From an uncultured Pelagibacteraceae bacterium (GTDB lineage Bacteria > Pseudomonadota > Alphaproteobacteria > Pelagibacterales > Pelagibacteraceae), in contig CACDGO010000001.1 of assembly GCA_902552345.1 (NCBI GenBank), positions 186,001 to 250,000 on the forward strand: a DNA stretch of 64,000 nucleotides, read 5' to 3'. The translations under genes and the position numbers were made by a program. Numbering within the stretch: the first letter of the stretch is position 1; the number at the start of each line of letters is the position of its first letter. Under the pieces are notes generated by a model. It was not told the origin of the DNA and made no database searches. It worked only from the letters and a program-made list of their open reading frames with translations. Of this stretch, positions 1-8,315 are shown piece by piece.

Positions 1-38
1 GACTTGAAGCCAGTCATCTCTAAATTTTTAAATTTCAT
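1..38 (-). CDS. smc: Chromosome segregation ATPase SMC, N-terminal fragment (cut by window start)
   Basis: Only the first 12 codons lie in the window; the rest lies left of base 1. Reading the minus strand from the ATG at 38 gives MKFKNLEMTGFK, which matches the typical SMC start (a short beta strand followed by GFKSF). The start lies 3 nt after the stop of the dsbA-like gene, and a dsbA-smc order is common in alphaproteobacteria. SMC is the condensin ATPase that compacts and segregates the chromosome. The call rests on a very short peptide plus context; the neighbouring sequence would settle it. Confidence 0.7.
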   Translation of the reverse strand, partial: MKFKNLEMTGFK

Positions 39-41
39 TTA

Positions 42-635
42 TCAAAGTTTTTTTTCTAAAGCTTTTTTAAACTCTTTATAATTAACTTTACCAGTATATT
101 TTTTTTCATTAATAAAAATAGTAGGCGTTGACTCTATTTTATATTTTTTCTGAGCTTCTATTCTTTGGTTCAATATTTCATCCTGCACTTTTTCATTTTT
201 TAAACAATTTTCCATATTTTCATCCGTTAAATCGATAAGTGATCCAATATTTTTTATTGAGTTATTTATTTTGTTTATATCAGATCCTACAGCCCAAGAT
301 TTCTGTTTTTCATATATTTTTTCTAAAAGTTTAAATTTTTTATCGTTATCATTATGGCATCTCACTATAATTTCAGCATTTAATGCAGCCAGGTCCAAAG
401 GAAAAGCATGGTGCTCAAATTTAACCATACCTTTATCTATATAATCTCTCTTTAAATTTTCAAAAATTGAATTATGAAAATCTGCACAATGTGGGCAAGT
501 TAAGGATGAGAAAACTTTTACAACTACTTTAGAATTAGGGTCACCTATACTTAAAATTTTACTTTCTACATTACTAGAAAAAAAAATTAGTAACAAAAAA
601 ATTAAATTATAAAAATTTTTATTTATTTTTTCCAT
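42..635 (-). CDS. DsbA-family periplasmic thiol:disulfide oxidoreductase
   Basis: 197 aa. An N-terminal hydrophobic signal segment (about residues 9-22) is followed by a thioredoxin-fold domain with the redox motif CPHC at residues 47-50 and a cis-proline segment (ESTPTIFIN) near the C-terminus. This is the architecture of DsbA/Com1-like periplasmic proteins that oxidise or isomerise protein disulfides. It overlaps the upstream dciA-like gene by 17 bp and ends 3 nt before smc, so all three probably share one minus-strand transcript. The exact role (DsbA, or DsbG/BdbD-like) cannot be read from sequence alone. Confidence 0.85.
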   Translation of the reverse strand: MEKINKNFYNLIFLLLIFFSSNVESKILSIGDPNSKVVVKVFSSLTCPHCADFHNSIFENLKRDYIDKGMVKFEHHAFPLDLAALNAEIIVRCHNDNDKKFKLLEKIYEKQKSWAVGSDINKINNSIKNIGSLIDLTDENMENCLKNEKVQDEILNQRIEAQKKYKIESTPTIFINEKKYTGKVNYKEFKKALEKKL

Positions 636-1104
636 AAAAAGCTTTCACTAGATTATTAAGAGAACTTTTTAGTTTCTCATTATTAATCTTACTCATTTTT
701 TTTTTAATTTCGCCTAAATTTTGAATTTTTTGAAAATTTCTTTTTTCCCCTTCAATTTTACTTTGAGTAATTTTAAGTTTTATACTCGAGATACAATCAA
801 AGCCAAAAAAACTATTTATTTCATCCATGATTTGATCTTTTTTGTACTCTATATCAACCTCTTTACCGTGTATTACGTTAAGAACTAAAGTTCCATTTTT
901 CATATCTTTCCCCATTTTTATTCTTACTGGATAACAAACATCTGAAATTTTTTTGTTTACCATTTTAGTCCAGTTATCAACTATGCTAGAATAGTTATAA
1001 CCACCTTTTCTCAAATGTTTCTTTAAAGTCTTTGGTATTGAACTCGAAAAAGGACGAAGACCTTGCAAGAAAGAGTGTGTTTTATTATTATTTTTGTTAT
1101 GCAT
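619..1104 (-). CDS. DciA-like DUF721 protein
   Basis: 161 aa, basic, with the DUF721/DciA pattern in the N-terminal half: an RPFSSSIPKTL-like segment, then a W-containing helix (VDNWTKMV), then a beta-rich part (NGTLVLNV). DUF721 proteins related to DciA are proposed loaders of the replicative helicase DnaB in bacteria that lack DnaC/DnaI. The position between mutY and dsbA-smc is usual for alphaproteobacteria. Its ATG abuts the divergent mutY ATG with no base between them. The family call is fairly secure; the helicase-loader role is inferred from family knowledge. Confidence 0.7.
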   Translation of the reverse strand: MHNKNNNKTHSFLQGLRPFSSSIPKTLKKHLRKGGYNYSSIVDNWTKMVNKKISDVCYPVRIKMGKDMKNGTLVLNVIHGKEVDIEYKKDQIMDEINSFFGFDCISSIKLKITQSKIEGEKRNFQKIQNLGEIKKKMSKINNEKLKSSLNNLVKAFYGKNK

Positions 1105-2100
1105 ATATCTGGAACTTTACCAAAAAAAATTTTGGCTTGGTATGATAATAGCAAAAGGAACTTACCTTGGCGTGTTGGCAAAAAGTCACCTAAAAATCTA
1201 TATTATAGGCTTTTAAGCGAATTTATGTTGCAACAAACACAGGTAAAAACGGTTATTCCATATTTCAATAAATTCACAAAAAAATTCAAAACAATAAATG
1301 CTTTATCTAAAAGTAACGAGAAGGAAATTTTAAAAATGTGGGAGGGTCTTGGTTATTACAGAAGAGCAAGAAATCTTCTGGCATGTTCCAAAATTTTAGT
1401 TCAAAATTATAAATGTAAATTACCAAGATCAATTATTGAAATAAAAAAACTTCCAGGAGTAGGCGATTATACTGCAAACGCATTATTAGGATTGGTTTAT
1501 AATGAACCAAGAATAGCAGTAGATGGAAACGTAAAAAGGGTATTCTCAAGATACCTAAACATCGAAGAAATAAAAATAAATTTTAACGAATTTATTAAAA
1601 AAAATAAAAAAAGACTCTTTATCACAAAAAGGAATGATGATTTTGTTGAAGCTTTGATGGAATTTGGTGCATTAATATGCAAACCAAAAGACCCAAATTG
1701 TTTTACGTGTTGTTTGAATAAAACTTGCAAGTATTTTAAGTCTAATAATAAAATTAAGAATATTAGAAATAAAATGATTAAAAATAAAAACTACGATATT
1801 TTTTGTTATATTAACAAAAAAAAACAAATAGCATTGACTAAAAGTAATCAAATTAGTTTTTTAAAGAATTTCAATTTACCAGAAGTAAAAGAAACTAAAA
1901 GTTTTTTAAAAAATCAAAATTGGATATTTCTAAAAAAATATAAAAATTCAATTTCAAATTTGAAATTAAATATAAATTTATATTACAAGTTTTCAAATAA
2001 GATTCCCAAAACGTATAATTGGTACTCTTTAAAAGATAATAGAGATTTTGTTCCAAGTTTTACCAAAAAAATTTTCAGGCAAGTATCAACTTTATTCTAA
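1099..2100 (+). CDS. mutY: A/G-specific adenine glycosylase MutY
   Basis: 333 aa from the ATG at 1099. The ORF track starts 12 codons earlier, but MHISGTLPKKILAWYD matches the normal MutY N-terminus. It removes adenine mispaired with 8-oxoguanine. Visible features are the helix with catalytic Glu41 (SEFMLQQTQV), the HhH motif LPGVGDYTANAL (about 118-129), catalytic Asp142 (AVDGNVKRV) and the four Fe-S cysteines C194, C201, C204 and C210 in C-x6-C-x2-C-x5-C spacing. The C-terminal NUDIX-like domain that senses 8-oxoG is present but weakly conserved. The stop overlaps the next gene's ATG (TAATG). Confidence 0.95.
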   Translation: MHISGTLPKKILAWYDNSKRNLPWRVGKKSPKNLYYRLLSEFMLQQTQVKTVIPYFNKFTKKFKTINALSKSNEKEILKMWEGLGYYRRARNLLACSKILVQNYKCKLPRSIIEIKKLPGVGDYTANALLGLVYNEPRIAVDGNVKRVFSRYLNIEEIKINFNEFIKKNKKRLFITKRNDDFVEALMEFGALICKPKDPNCFTCCLNKTCKYFKSNNKIKNIRNKMIKNKNYDIFCYINKKKQIALTKSNQISFLKNFNLPEVKETKSFLKNQNWIFLKKYKNSISNLKLNINLYYKFSNKIPKTYNWYSLKDNRDFVPSFTKKIFRQVSTLF

Positions 2101-3230
2101 TGAAAAAAAAAATAGCGATCATTGGTGCTGGTATAGCAGGTTTAACCTTTGCAAATTTGATTAAGAGAAATTCTGATTATGAATTTATGTTATATGAAAA
2201 ACAAGAAAGCTTATCTCTTGATGAAGGTTACGGAATTCAACTTTCAACAAATAGTATAAAAATTTTAAATCAAATTGAATTTAGTAAGATAAACGACAAG
2301 AAAATATTTAATCCTAAAGCAGTTGACTTTTATGATATTAAAAATAAAAAAATTTGTGACTTAGATTTAACACAATTTAATACAGTTCAAAATAAATATA
2401 CAACATTACAAAGATCAACTTTAATTGAGTTTTTAAAAGATGAAGTCTATACACAACACTTAAGATTTGGAAAAAAAATTAAAGAAGTTTCTGAACTAAA
2501 AGGTAAAGTGCTTATTAAATTTGACGATAACACAAATGACCTTGTCGATATAGTTGTTGGGGCTGATGGCATCTTTTCAAATACAAGGTCATTTTTTGAA
2601 AAGAAAAAAATTGAACCAAAATTTAAAAAAGCCGTAGCTTTAAGAATAATACTCAAATCAAAATCTGAACTTATGATAGATGAAGAAAATATTAGCCTAT
2701 TGATGGGAAAAAACTGCCATGTTGTCATCTATCCTGTAAATAAAAACAAAGAACTTAATGTTGTCTGTATTATTAGAGAAAAAAAATATGACCCTGATAA
2801 TATTAAATCATTGGTAAACAAAGTCACCGCACAAAATTCTGATTTAGAAAAAGTTTTAAAAGGAGATTTGAAATCTTGGCCTTTATATTTTACTTCTCAA
2901 ATACTTCCGTCCACAAATAGCAAAGTTTTTTATATTGGAGATGCTTTTAATGGCTTTTTACCAACTTTAGCTCAAGGTGCGGGGCAATCGATAGAGAGTG
3001 CTTATGAGTTATTTAATTTAATCAAAGACGATAAAGTGGAAATTCAAAATACTTATTTTCAAAAAAGATCGAAAAGAGCAAAGATAGTCAAGAGAAGAGC
3101 AAATATTAATTTTTTTGCCTTTCATTTTTCAAGTTCATTTATGCAAGTAATTAGGAATTTTTTTATTAAATTTTTAGTTAAAAGAAAGAGCTTCATTAGT
3201 TCTTATTTAGGCACAGTATACAAAAACTAA
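2100..3230 (+). CDS. FAD-dependent monooxygenase (UbiH / salicylate-hydroxylase-like)
   Basis: 376 aa flavoprotein of the group A aromatic hydroxylase fold. It has an N-terminal FAD-binding GAGIAG (residues 9-14), a GADGIFSNTRS motif near 155, and the second FAD motif YIGDAFNGFLPTLAQGAGQ near 280. The start overlaps the mutY stop. The superfamily includes ubiquinone hydroxylases (UbiH/UbiF/Coq6) and 3-hydroxybenzoate or zeaxanthin hydroxylase types. A quinone-biosynthesis role is possible in a respiring marine cell, but nothing next to it proves this. The substrate is unknown. The 3' end overlaps convergent ccrM by 4 bp. Confidence 0.75.
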   Translation: MKKKIAIIGAGIAGLTFANLIKRNSDYEFMLYEKQESLSLDEGYGIQLSTNSIKILNQIEFSKINDKKIFNPKAVDFYDIKNKKICDLDLTQFNTVQNKYTTLQRSTLIEFLKDEVYTQHLRFGKKIKEVSELKGKVLIKFDDNTNDLVDIVVGADGIFSNTRSFFEKKKIEPKFKKAVALRIILKSKSELMIDEENISLLMGKNCHVVIYPVNKNKELNVVCIIREKKYDPDNIKSLVNKVTAQNSDLEKVLKGDLKSWPLYFTSQILPSTNSKVFYIGDAFNGFLPTLAQGAGQSIESAYELFNLIKDDKVEIQNTYFQKRSKRAKIVKRRANINFFAFHFSSSFMQVIRNFFIKFLVKRKSFISSYLGTVYKN

Positions 3231-4300
3231 ATCTGTTTATCCGAAATAAACTTTTGTCTTAAGCTATCAATTAGTACAGTCGCTCCATTAAAATTATAAT
3301 GCCAATAAGTCCAACCATTATAACTCTCTGCCCCCATTATTTTTGCTGCAATTTTATGTATTGATCCCTCTGTATCCTTATATTTTAAACTACCATCAGC
3401 CATTATTTTTGCATTTATTCTCTTTTTTGGATCAAATAAAGATGCTCCAGGTTTAATTATTCCTAATTCAACTAGTGAACCAAAAGGTATTCTAGGTTTT
3501 GTTTTGTTATTTTCAATAGTATCTAGAAAGTCATCAGCTATCTTTTTAGTCTTATTAATTCTCTCTTTTGCTGAAATAAAATATTTTTTATCTTTCTCAA
3601 TTCCGTAATAATTTCTGCCTAATTTTTTTGACACAACTGCTGTGGTTCCAGTACCTAAAAAAGGATCAAATATTGTATCACCTTTATTGGTTGTCGCTAA
3701 TATAATTCTGTGAAGAAGTGCTTCAGGTTTTTGGGTAGAATGTATTTTTTTTCCATTTTTTTTAAGTCTTTCTCTCCCATTACAAATAGGTAATGTCCAG
3801 TCTGATCTCATCTGTAAATCATCATTTAAACACTTAAGAGATTGGTAATTAAAAGTGTATTTTGATTTTTTATTCTTCGAAGCCCATATTAAAGTTTCAT
3901 GAGCATTAGTAAATCTTGTTCCTTTGAAATTTGGCATTGGATTATTTTTTCTCCAAATAACATCGTTAAGCAACCAATAACCTAAATTTTGTAAGTGGTA
4001 TCCTAATCGAAAAATATTATGATACGAACCAATTACCCAAATAGATCCGTTATCTTTTAAAATTCTTTTACATTCTTTTAACCAAGACTTACAAAATTCA
4101 TCGTAATGTTTGAAACTATTAAATTGATCCCATTTATCATTGACACCGTTTACTTTACTAGAGTCTGGACGTGTTAATTTTTCTCCAATCTGCATGTTGT
4201 AAGGAGGATCAGCAAAAACTAAATCAAAGGTTTTGTCTGGAATTTTTTTTAATTCCTTCAAACAATCACCATTAATAACTTTATTTAAAAATTTTAACAT
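3227..4300 (-). CDS. ccrM: Adenine-specific DNA methyltransferase CcrM (GANTC)
   Basis: 357 aa beta-class N6-adenine methyltransferase: DPPY catalytic motif at residues 31-34, then the SAM-binding FDPFLGTGTT at 211-220. The C-terminal extension (about 270-357, with NGWTYWHYNFNG) is the RAMA domain characteristic of alphaproteobacterial CcrM. CcrM methylates GANTC and links DNA methylation state to the cell cycle; it is an orphan methylase, and no restriction gene is nearby. The upstream gap holds four GANTC sites, suggesting methylation-sensitive autoregulation. Specificity is inferred from the family. Confidence 0.93.
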   Translation of the reverse strand: MLKFLNKVINGDCLKELKKIPDKTFDLVFADPPYNMQIGEKLTRPDSSKVNGVNDKWDQFNSFKHYDEFCKSWLKECKRILKDNGSIWVIGSYHNIFRLGYHLQNLGYWLLNDVIWRKNNPMPNFKGTRFTNAHETLIWASKNKKSKYTFNYQSLKCLNDDLQMRSDWTLPICNGRERLKKNGKKIHSTQKPEALLHRIILATTNKGDTIFDPFLGTGTTAVVSKKLGRNYYGIEKDKKYFISAKERINKTKKIADDFLDTIENNKTKPRIPFGSLVELGIIKPGASLFDPKKRINAKIMADGSLKYKDTEGSIHKIAAKIMGAESYNGWTYWHYNFNGATVLIDSLRQKFISDKQI

Positions 4301-4378
4301 TTTCTAGATTCAACTTTAAATTGAATCAAGGGTCAATTGATTTTAGAAAAAAAATGAGTCTTTTTGTGTTTTAGATTC
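4301..4378 (-). promoter_or_regulatory. ccrM upstream region with four GANTC sites
   Basis: The 78-bp gap between rnhB and ccrM holds GATTC (4307-4311), GAATC (4323-4327), GAGTC (4356-4360) and GATTC (4374-4378). All match GANTC, the presumed target of the adjacent methylase. In Caulobacter the ccrM promoter/leader also contains GANTC sites whose methylation lowers expression. By eye I found no comparable cluster in the other intergenic gaps. Core promoter hexamers are not clear to me. Confidence 0.6.
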
Positions 4379-4951
4379 TTAACTCGACAATATCTTGTGT
4401 ATCGGTTTAAAACCTTTTCTATGGTGAGAGGTTACACCAAATTTTTTTAAAGCCTTAAGATGAGCTTTGGTACCATATCCAAAATTTTTTTCCCAAGCAT
4501 AATTAGAAAATTTTTTTGATAACTTTGTCATTAGCCTATCTCTAAATACTTTAGCGATTATTGAAGCTGCACTTATTACTTTTTTTTTTTCATCTCCATT
4601 CACAATAGTTTTAAAATTTTTTAATCCTTTAGGAGCAAAATTTCCATCTATTAAAATTATATCCGGCTTTACAGAAAGTTTTTTTATAGCTCTTTTCATA
4701 GAAAGTAATGAAGCTTGTAAAATATTCAAATTCAAAATTTCTTCTACAGATGCCGTTCCGATAGAATAATAAGAGTTTTTTTTAATATGTTTAGAAATTC
4801 TTTCTCTTTTCAAAAATGATACTTTTTTTGAATCCTTTAAGAGTTTTAAATTTACAGTTTTTTTAAGTATAACAGCTGCGGAAACCACTGGACCTGCGAG
4901 ACATCCTCTACCAACTTCGTCAACCCCAACTATTAATTTTTTTTTTTTCAA
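4379..4951 (-). CDS. rnhB: Ribonuclease HII
   Basis: 190 aa. It cleaves RNA in RNA-DNA hybrids and single ribonucleotides embedded in DNA. The N-terminal motif GVDEVGRG (from residue 9) supplies the first metal-binding acidic pair, LIDGNF (about 100) carries another, and ISAASIIAKVFRD follows, all as expected for type 2 RNase H. Length is normal. It overlaps the upstream UDG gene by 4 bp and is separated from downstream ccrM by the GANTC-rich gap, so ccrM may be transcribed both by read-through and from its own promoter. Confidence 0.95.
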   Translation of the reverse strand: MKKKKLIVGVDEVGRGCLAGPVVSAAVILKKTVNLKLLKDSKKVSFLKRERISKHIKKNSYYSIGTASVEEILNLNILQASLLSMKRAIKKLSVKPDIILIDGNFAPKGLKNFKTIVNGDEKKKVISAASIIAKVFRDRLMTKLSKKFSNYAWEKNFGYGTKAHLKALKKFGVTSHHRKGFKPIHKILSS

Positions 4952-5643
4952 ATATTTAAATTATTATTCTTATCTCTTATCATTTTTAAATCAATCCAAG
5001 CCATCTTTTTTTGAGCAGGTTGCCTCATTAAAAAAGCTGGATGAAATGTAATTATTAATGAGGCTTTACAATTTCCGAATTTTCTTTCTATCCATTTTCC
5101 TCTCATTTTTGAAATTACAACTTCATTTCCAATTAATGCATTCATTGCTGTGCTTCCAAGAAGGACTATTATTTTTGGATTAATAATCTCAATATGTTTC
5201 GTTATAAAAGGTAAATATCTTTTAATTTCTTCATTAGTAGGTTTTCGATTTTCAGGCGGTCGGTAATTGACAATGTTTGATATATATACTTTTTTTCTGT
5301 CTAAATCGATAGCAGATAGCATTTTATCTAATAACTGACCAGCTCTTCCTACAAAAGGCAATCCTTCTTGATCTTCATTTGCACCAGGCGCCTCACCGAT
5401 AAGCATAATTTTTGATTTAGGATTTCCATCACTGAATACAATATTTTTAGCTTGTTTTTTTAAATTACAATTTTTTATATTTAATATTTCTTTTTTTAAT
5501 AATTCCAATTTTTTTACTTTATCTTTTGATATTTCATAATTTTCTTTCTTATATCTATTTATTGGCTTATTATTGTAAATTAAATTATGATTTATAAGCT
5601 TGTAGTAATTTAGAAGTTTGATTGATTTATTTTTTTTTAACAT
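4948..5643 (-). CDS. Family 4 uracil-DNA glycosylase, Fe-S ligands mostly missing
   Basis: 231 aa. The active-site motif GEAPGANEDQEGLPFVGRAG (83-102) and the C-terminal motif TFHPAFLMRQP identify a family-4 (UdgA-type) uracil-DNA glycosylase, which removes uracil from DNA. Family 4 normally binds a 4Fe-4S cluster through four cysteines. Here C59 (IKNCNL) is present, but the C-x2-C partner is Ile56, the KCRPP position reads NYRPP (Tyr127) and the next position is Tyr143. The cluster is therefore probably absent, or not bound in the normal way. The N-terminus carries about 50 residues before the domain. Its start lies 3 nt from the divergent TPR gene. Confidence 0.88.
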   Translation of the reverse strand: MLKKNKSIKLLNYYKLINHNLIYNNKPINRYKKENYEISKDKVKKLELLKKEILNIKNCNLKKQAKNIVFSDGNPKSKIMLIGEAPGANEDQEGLPFVGRAGQLLDKMLSAIDLDRKKVYISNIVNYRPPENRKPTNEEIKRYLPFITKHIEIINPKIIVLLGSTAMNALIGNEVVISKMRGKWIERKFGNCKASLIITFHPAFLMRQPAQKKMAWIDLKMIRDKNNNLNI

Positions 5644-5646
5644 TTT

Positions 5647-7344
5647 ATGATTTATTTTAAATTAAACAAGATTACAAAAAATACCATATTTGTCATCGTT
5701 TTTGTTTTTTTCTTCACATTGCAGGCTTTATGCGTGGAAAAGTTTAATAAAGCAAATAAAATTGCTGATTATTTTTCCGGGATAGTTCTTTTAAACCAAG
5801 ACAATTACAACGAATCTTTTCAATATTTAAGAAAATTAGATGGTCTTGAAAATGTTCACGCATCTTATTCCTTAAAATATTTATATTCTTTAATTAATTC
5901 CGGAAACTTTTACCAAGCATTTGTTTATTCCAAAAAACTTGAAAAACAAAAGGAAAGTAGTTTTGAGAGCAATTTAATAATAGGCATATATTATCTTAAA
6001 AAATCTAAATTTAATGAGTCAAAAAAATATTTTTTAAAAGCAAAACAAAAAAAACCAAAGTTAATCTTAGATAATTACATAATTGACACTTTATCTAACT
6101 GGTCAAGTGTAAGTAGCAGTAATTTAGAAAAATCGAAATTTATTTTAAATAAAATGGACAATAGATTTGACAATTTAAAAAAAATTCAAAAAGTTTTTCT
6201 TAATTGCTTTTTTAAAGATGGTAAAACTGAAGTGGAATTTGAAGCACTTATAAATAATGAAGATACTGATTTTTCTCGATACAACTATTTCTTTGTAAAA
6301 TATCTAGATCGGATAGGTAAAGGAAGCAAAGCTGAAGCGACTTTAAAAAATTCTCTGAAAAAATTTCCAAGAAATCTTTTATTAAATCAGTATAAACTTG
6401 ATCGTAAAAATTCAAAAAATAACTCATACTTTAATTGTGAGAAAGTCGAAGATGTAGTAGCGGAGATATTATATATAACAGCCAATGCATTATCTTCTCA
6501 GTCAATTTATTCTCTCTCAAACTTTTATTTAAATTTAGCAAAATATTTAAATAAGAATTTCCATGCTTTCGATACTCTTCTTGCTGAAAATTTTTATAAT
6601 ATTAATAATTTTGCTAAGGCGAATGAGATCTATAAAAGTCTAATAGTTTATGGGAGCGCTTTTGAGTGGTACTCAAATAAACAAATAGCTAGAATTTTAA
6701 TTCAAGAAAATAATAAAGAATCAGCCCTTAGCCTACTGAGTCGAAGTTATGACAAATTAAATTATAAAGGAATTTACGAAGGATTTGACTATGCTGAATT
6801 TTTAAAAAACAATGAACAATTTGAACAAGCAATTAAACATTACTCTATTATTTTGAATAAAATTGATTTAAGTCATCCTTTGTACCCAGAGGTCACAGAT
6901 GGAAGAGGGGTAGCATACGAGAGATTAGGCAAGTGGGATAAAGCTGAAATAGATCTGAAAGAGTCTCTAAAGGCAAGTCCAAATCAAGCTTACGTTATTA
7001 ATTATCTTGCTTACTCTTGGATAGAACAAGGAAAAAATATTGAACAGTCATTGCGTATGTTAGAAAAAGCAAATGAACTAAAATCAAATGATCCTTATAT
7101 AATAGATTCACTTGGCTGGGCTTTATTTAAATTAAATAGACTCCAAGAATCTAAAAAATATTTACAACTTGCAGTGAGCCTTATGCCAGCTGATCCGATT
7201 GTAAATGACCATTTTGGAGATGTACTGTGGAAAAATGGTAACGAAATTCAGGCTAGGTATTATTGGAAATTTGTTCTAAATCTTGAAAAAGCCGAGGACG
7301 ATTTGAAAAATAAAATTAAAAAAAAATTAATTACAGGCCTTTAA
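5647..7344 (+). CDS. TPR-repeat protein, exported or membrane-anchored
   Basis: 565 aa. One N-terminal hydrophobic segment (about residues 14-28, VIVFVFFFTLQAL) looks like a signal peptide or anchor with no clear lipobox. The rest is alpha-helical with degenerate tetratricopeptide repeats; the clearest lie in the last 170 residues (GRGVAYERLGKWDKAEIDL, then IIDSLGWALFKLNRLQESK). It resembles the large TPR proteins found beside ispE in many alphaproteobacteria. The repeats suggest a protein-protein scaffold in the periplasm; no partner can be named. The ATG is only 3 nt from that of the divergent UDG gene. Confidence 0.8.
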   Translation: MIYFKLNKITKNTIFVIVFVFFFTLQALCVEKFNKANKIADYFSGIVLLNQDNYNESFQYLRKLDGLENVHASYSLKYLYSLINSGNFYQAFVYSKKLEKQKESSFESNLIIGIYYLKKSKFNESKKYFLKAKQKKPKLILDNYIIDTLSNWSSVSSSNLEKSKFILNKMDNRFDNLKKIQKVFLNCFFKDGKTEVEFEALINNEDTDFSRYNYFFVKYLDRIGKGSKAEATLKNSLKKFPRNLLLNQYKLDRKNSKNNSYFNCEKVEDVVAEILYITANALSSQSIYSLSNFYLNLAKYLNKNFHAFDTLLAENFYNINNFAKANEIYKSLIVYGSAFEWYSNKQIARILIQENNKESALSLLSRSYDKLNYKGIYEGFDYAEFLKNNEQFEQAIKHYSIILNKIDLSHPLYPEVTDGRGVAYERLGKWDKAEIDLKESLKASPNQAYVINYLAYSWIEQGKNIEQSLRMLEKANELKSNDPYIIDSLGWALFKLNRLQESKKYLQLAVSLMPADPIVNDHFGDVLWKNGNEIQARYYWKFVLNLEKAEDDLKNKIKKKLITGL

Positions 7345-7348
7345 GAAA

Positions 7349-8200
7349 ATGGTCTTAAAATCATTTGCAAAAATAAATTTATCATTATCAATAAATAGTA
7401 AACTTGCTAATGGTCTTCATAATATCCAGTCAATTTTCTGTTTAGTAAACATTTTTGATAAAATTCAAATTACAAAAATTAAAAAAAAAAATATCAATAT
7501 AAATAAAGATAAAATTTCTTTTTATGGGCCTTATTCAAGCGATGTAGAAAATAAAAACAATTCAATAGAAAAAACTTTAAATATTTTAAGAGATCAAAAA
7601 ATTATTTCAGACTTTTATTCGATTAAGATATTTAAAAATATTCCTGTATTTGCTGGTCTTGGAGGCGGCAGCAGTAATGCTGCAACCGTTTTAAATTTTT
7701 TCGTCAAGAAAAAAAATGAACGTAAAATCATTAATAAGGTAATTAATCAAGTAGGCTCTGATATTAGATTATTTTTTTATACCCAAGGATTTTTAAGAAA
7801 TTTAGATAAAGTGGATAAGTTAAAAAATAATTTTAAATTGCATTTTTTGATAATTTATCCAAAAATTAGATGCTCTACGAAGAATATTTTTTTGAAGGTA
7901 AAAAAATTTTCTAAAAGAGTGTCATTTTCTAATAGATATCTAAAAGATAAAACTATTTTTTTAAAACGCCTTAAGCTTGAAAATAATGACTTACAATCAA
8001 TTGTTGAGAAAAAACATCCAATTATAAGCAAATTATTAGAGGCAATTAGTAATGAAAAGGGTTGCCTTTTTTCAAGATTAACTGGCTCTGGTTCAGTTTG
8101 TTACGGGTTATTTATTAACGAATACAGTTCAAAAGTCGCACTTAAAAGTTTGAGAAAAAGATACCCAAATTTTTGGATTTCAATTGCAAAAACTATTTAA
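7349..8200 (+). CDS. ispE: 4-diphosphocytidyl-2-C-methyl-D-erythritol kinase
   Basis: 283 aa GHMP kinase. It phosphorylates CDP-methylerythritol in the MEP isoprenoid pathway, feeding quinone and undecaprenyl carriers. The N-terminus FAKINLSLSI and the ATP-binding glycine loop FAGLGGGSSNAA (101-112) are typical, followed by a GSDIRLFF segment and a C-terminal LTGSGSVCYG motif. Length matches the family. It starts 4 nt after the TPR gene, probably in the same transcript. Confidence 0.95.
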   Translation: MVLKSFAKINLSLSINSKLANGLHNIQSIFCLVNIFDKIQITKIKKKNININKDKISFYGPYSSDVENKNNSIEKTLNILRDQKIISDFYSIKIFKNIPVFAGLGGGSSNAATVLNFFVKKKNERKIINKVINQVGSDIRLFFYTQGFLRNLDKVDKLKNNFKLHFLIIYPKIRCSTKNIFLKVKKFSKRVSFSNRYLKDKTIFLKRLKLENNDLQSIVEKKHPIISKLLEAISNEKGCLFSRLTGSGSVCYGLFINEYSSKVALKSLRKRYPNFWISIAKTI

Positions 8201-8235
8201 ATCTATTTATTTATGATATATCTGTCATTTGTAAT

Positions 8236-8309
8236 TGGGGCATAGCCAAGCGGTAAGGCAGCGGTTTTTGATACCGCCATCCTAGGTTCGAATCCTAGTG
8301 CCCCAGCCA
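8236..8309 (+). tRNA. tRNA-Gln (anticodon TTG)
   Basis: A 74-nt cloverleaf with encoded CCA. The acceptor stem TGGGGCA pairs with TGCCCCA, the discriminator is G, the anticodon stem is GCGGT/ACCGC with loop TTTTGAT (anticodon TTG at 8268-8270), and the T-arm is CTAGG-TTCGAAT-CCTAG. The U1-A72 acceptor end and G73 fit bacterial tRNA-Gln. It lies 35 bp after ispE and 6 bp before the CCA-adding enzyme gene. Confidence 0.96.
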
Positions 8310-8315
8310 TAGTTT

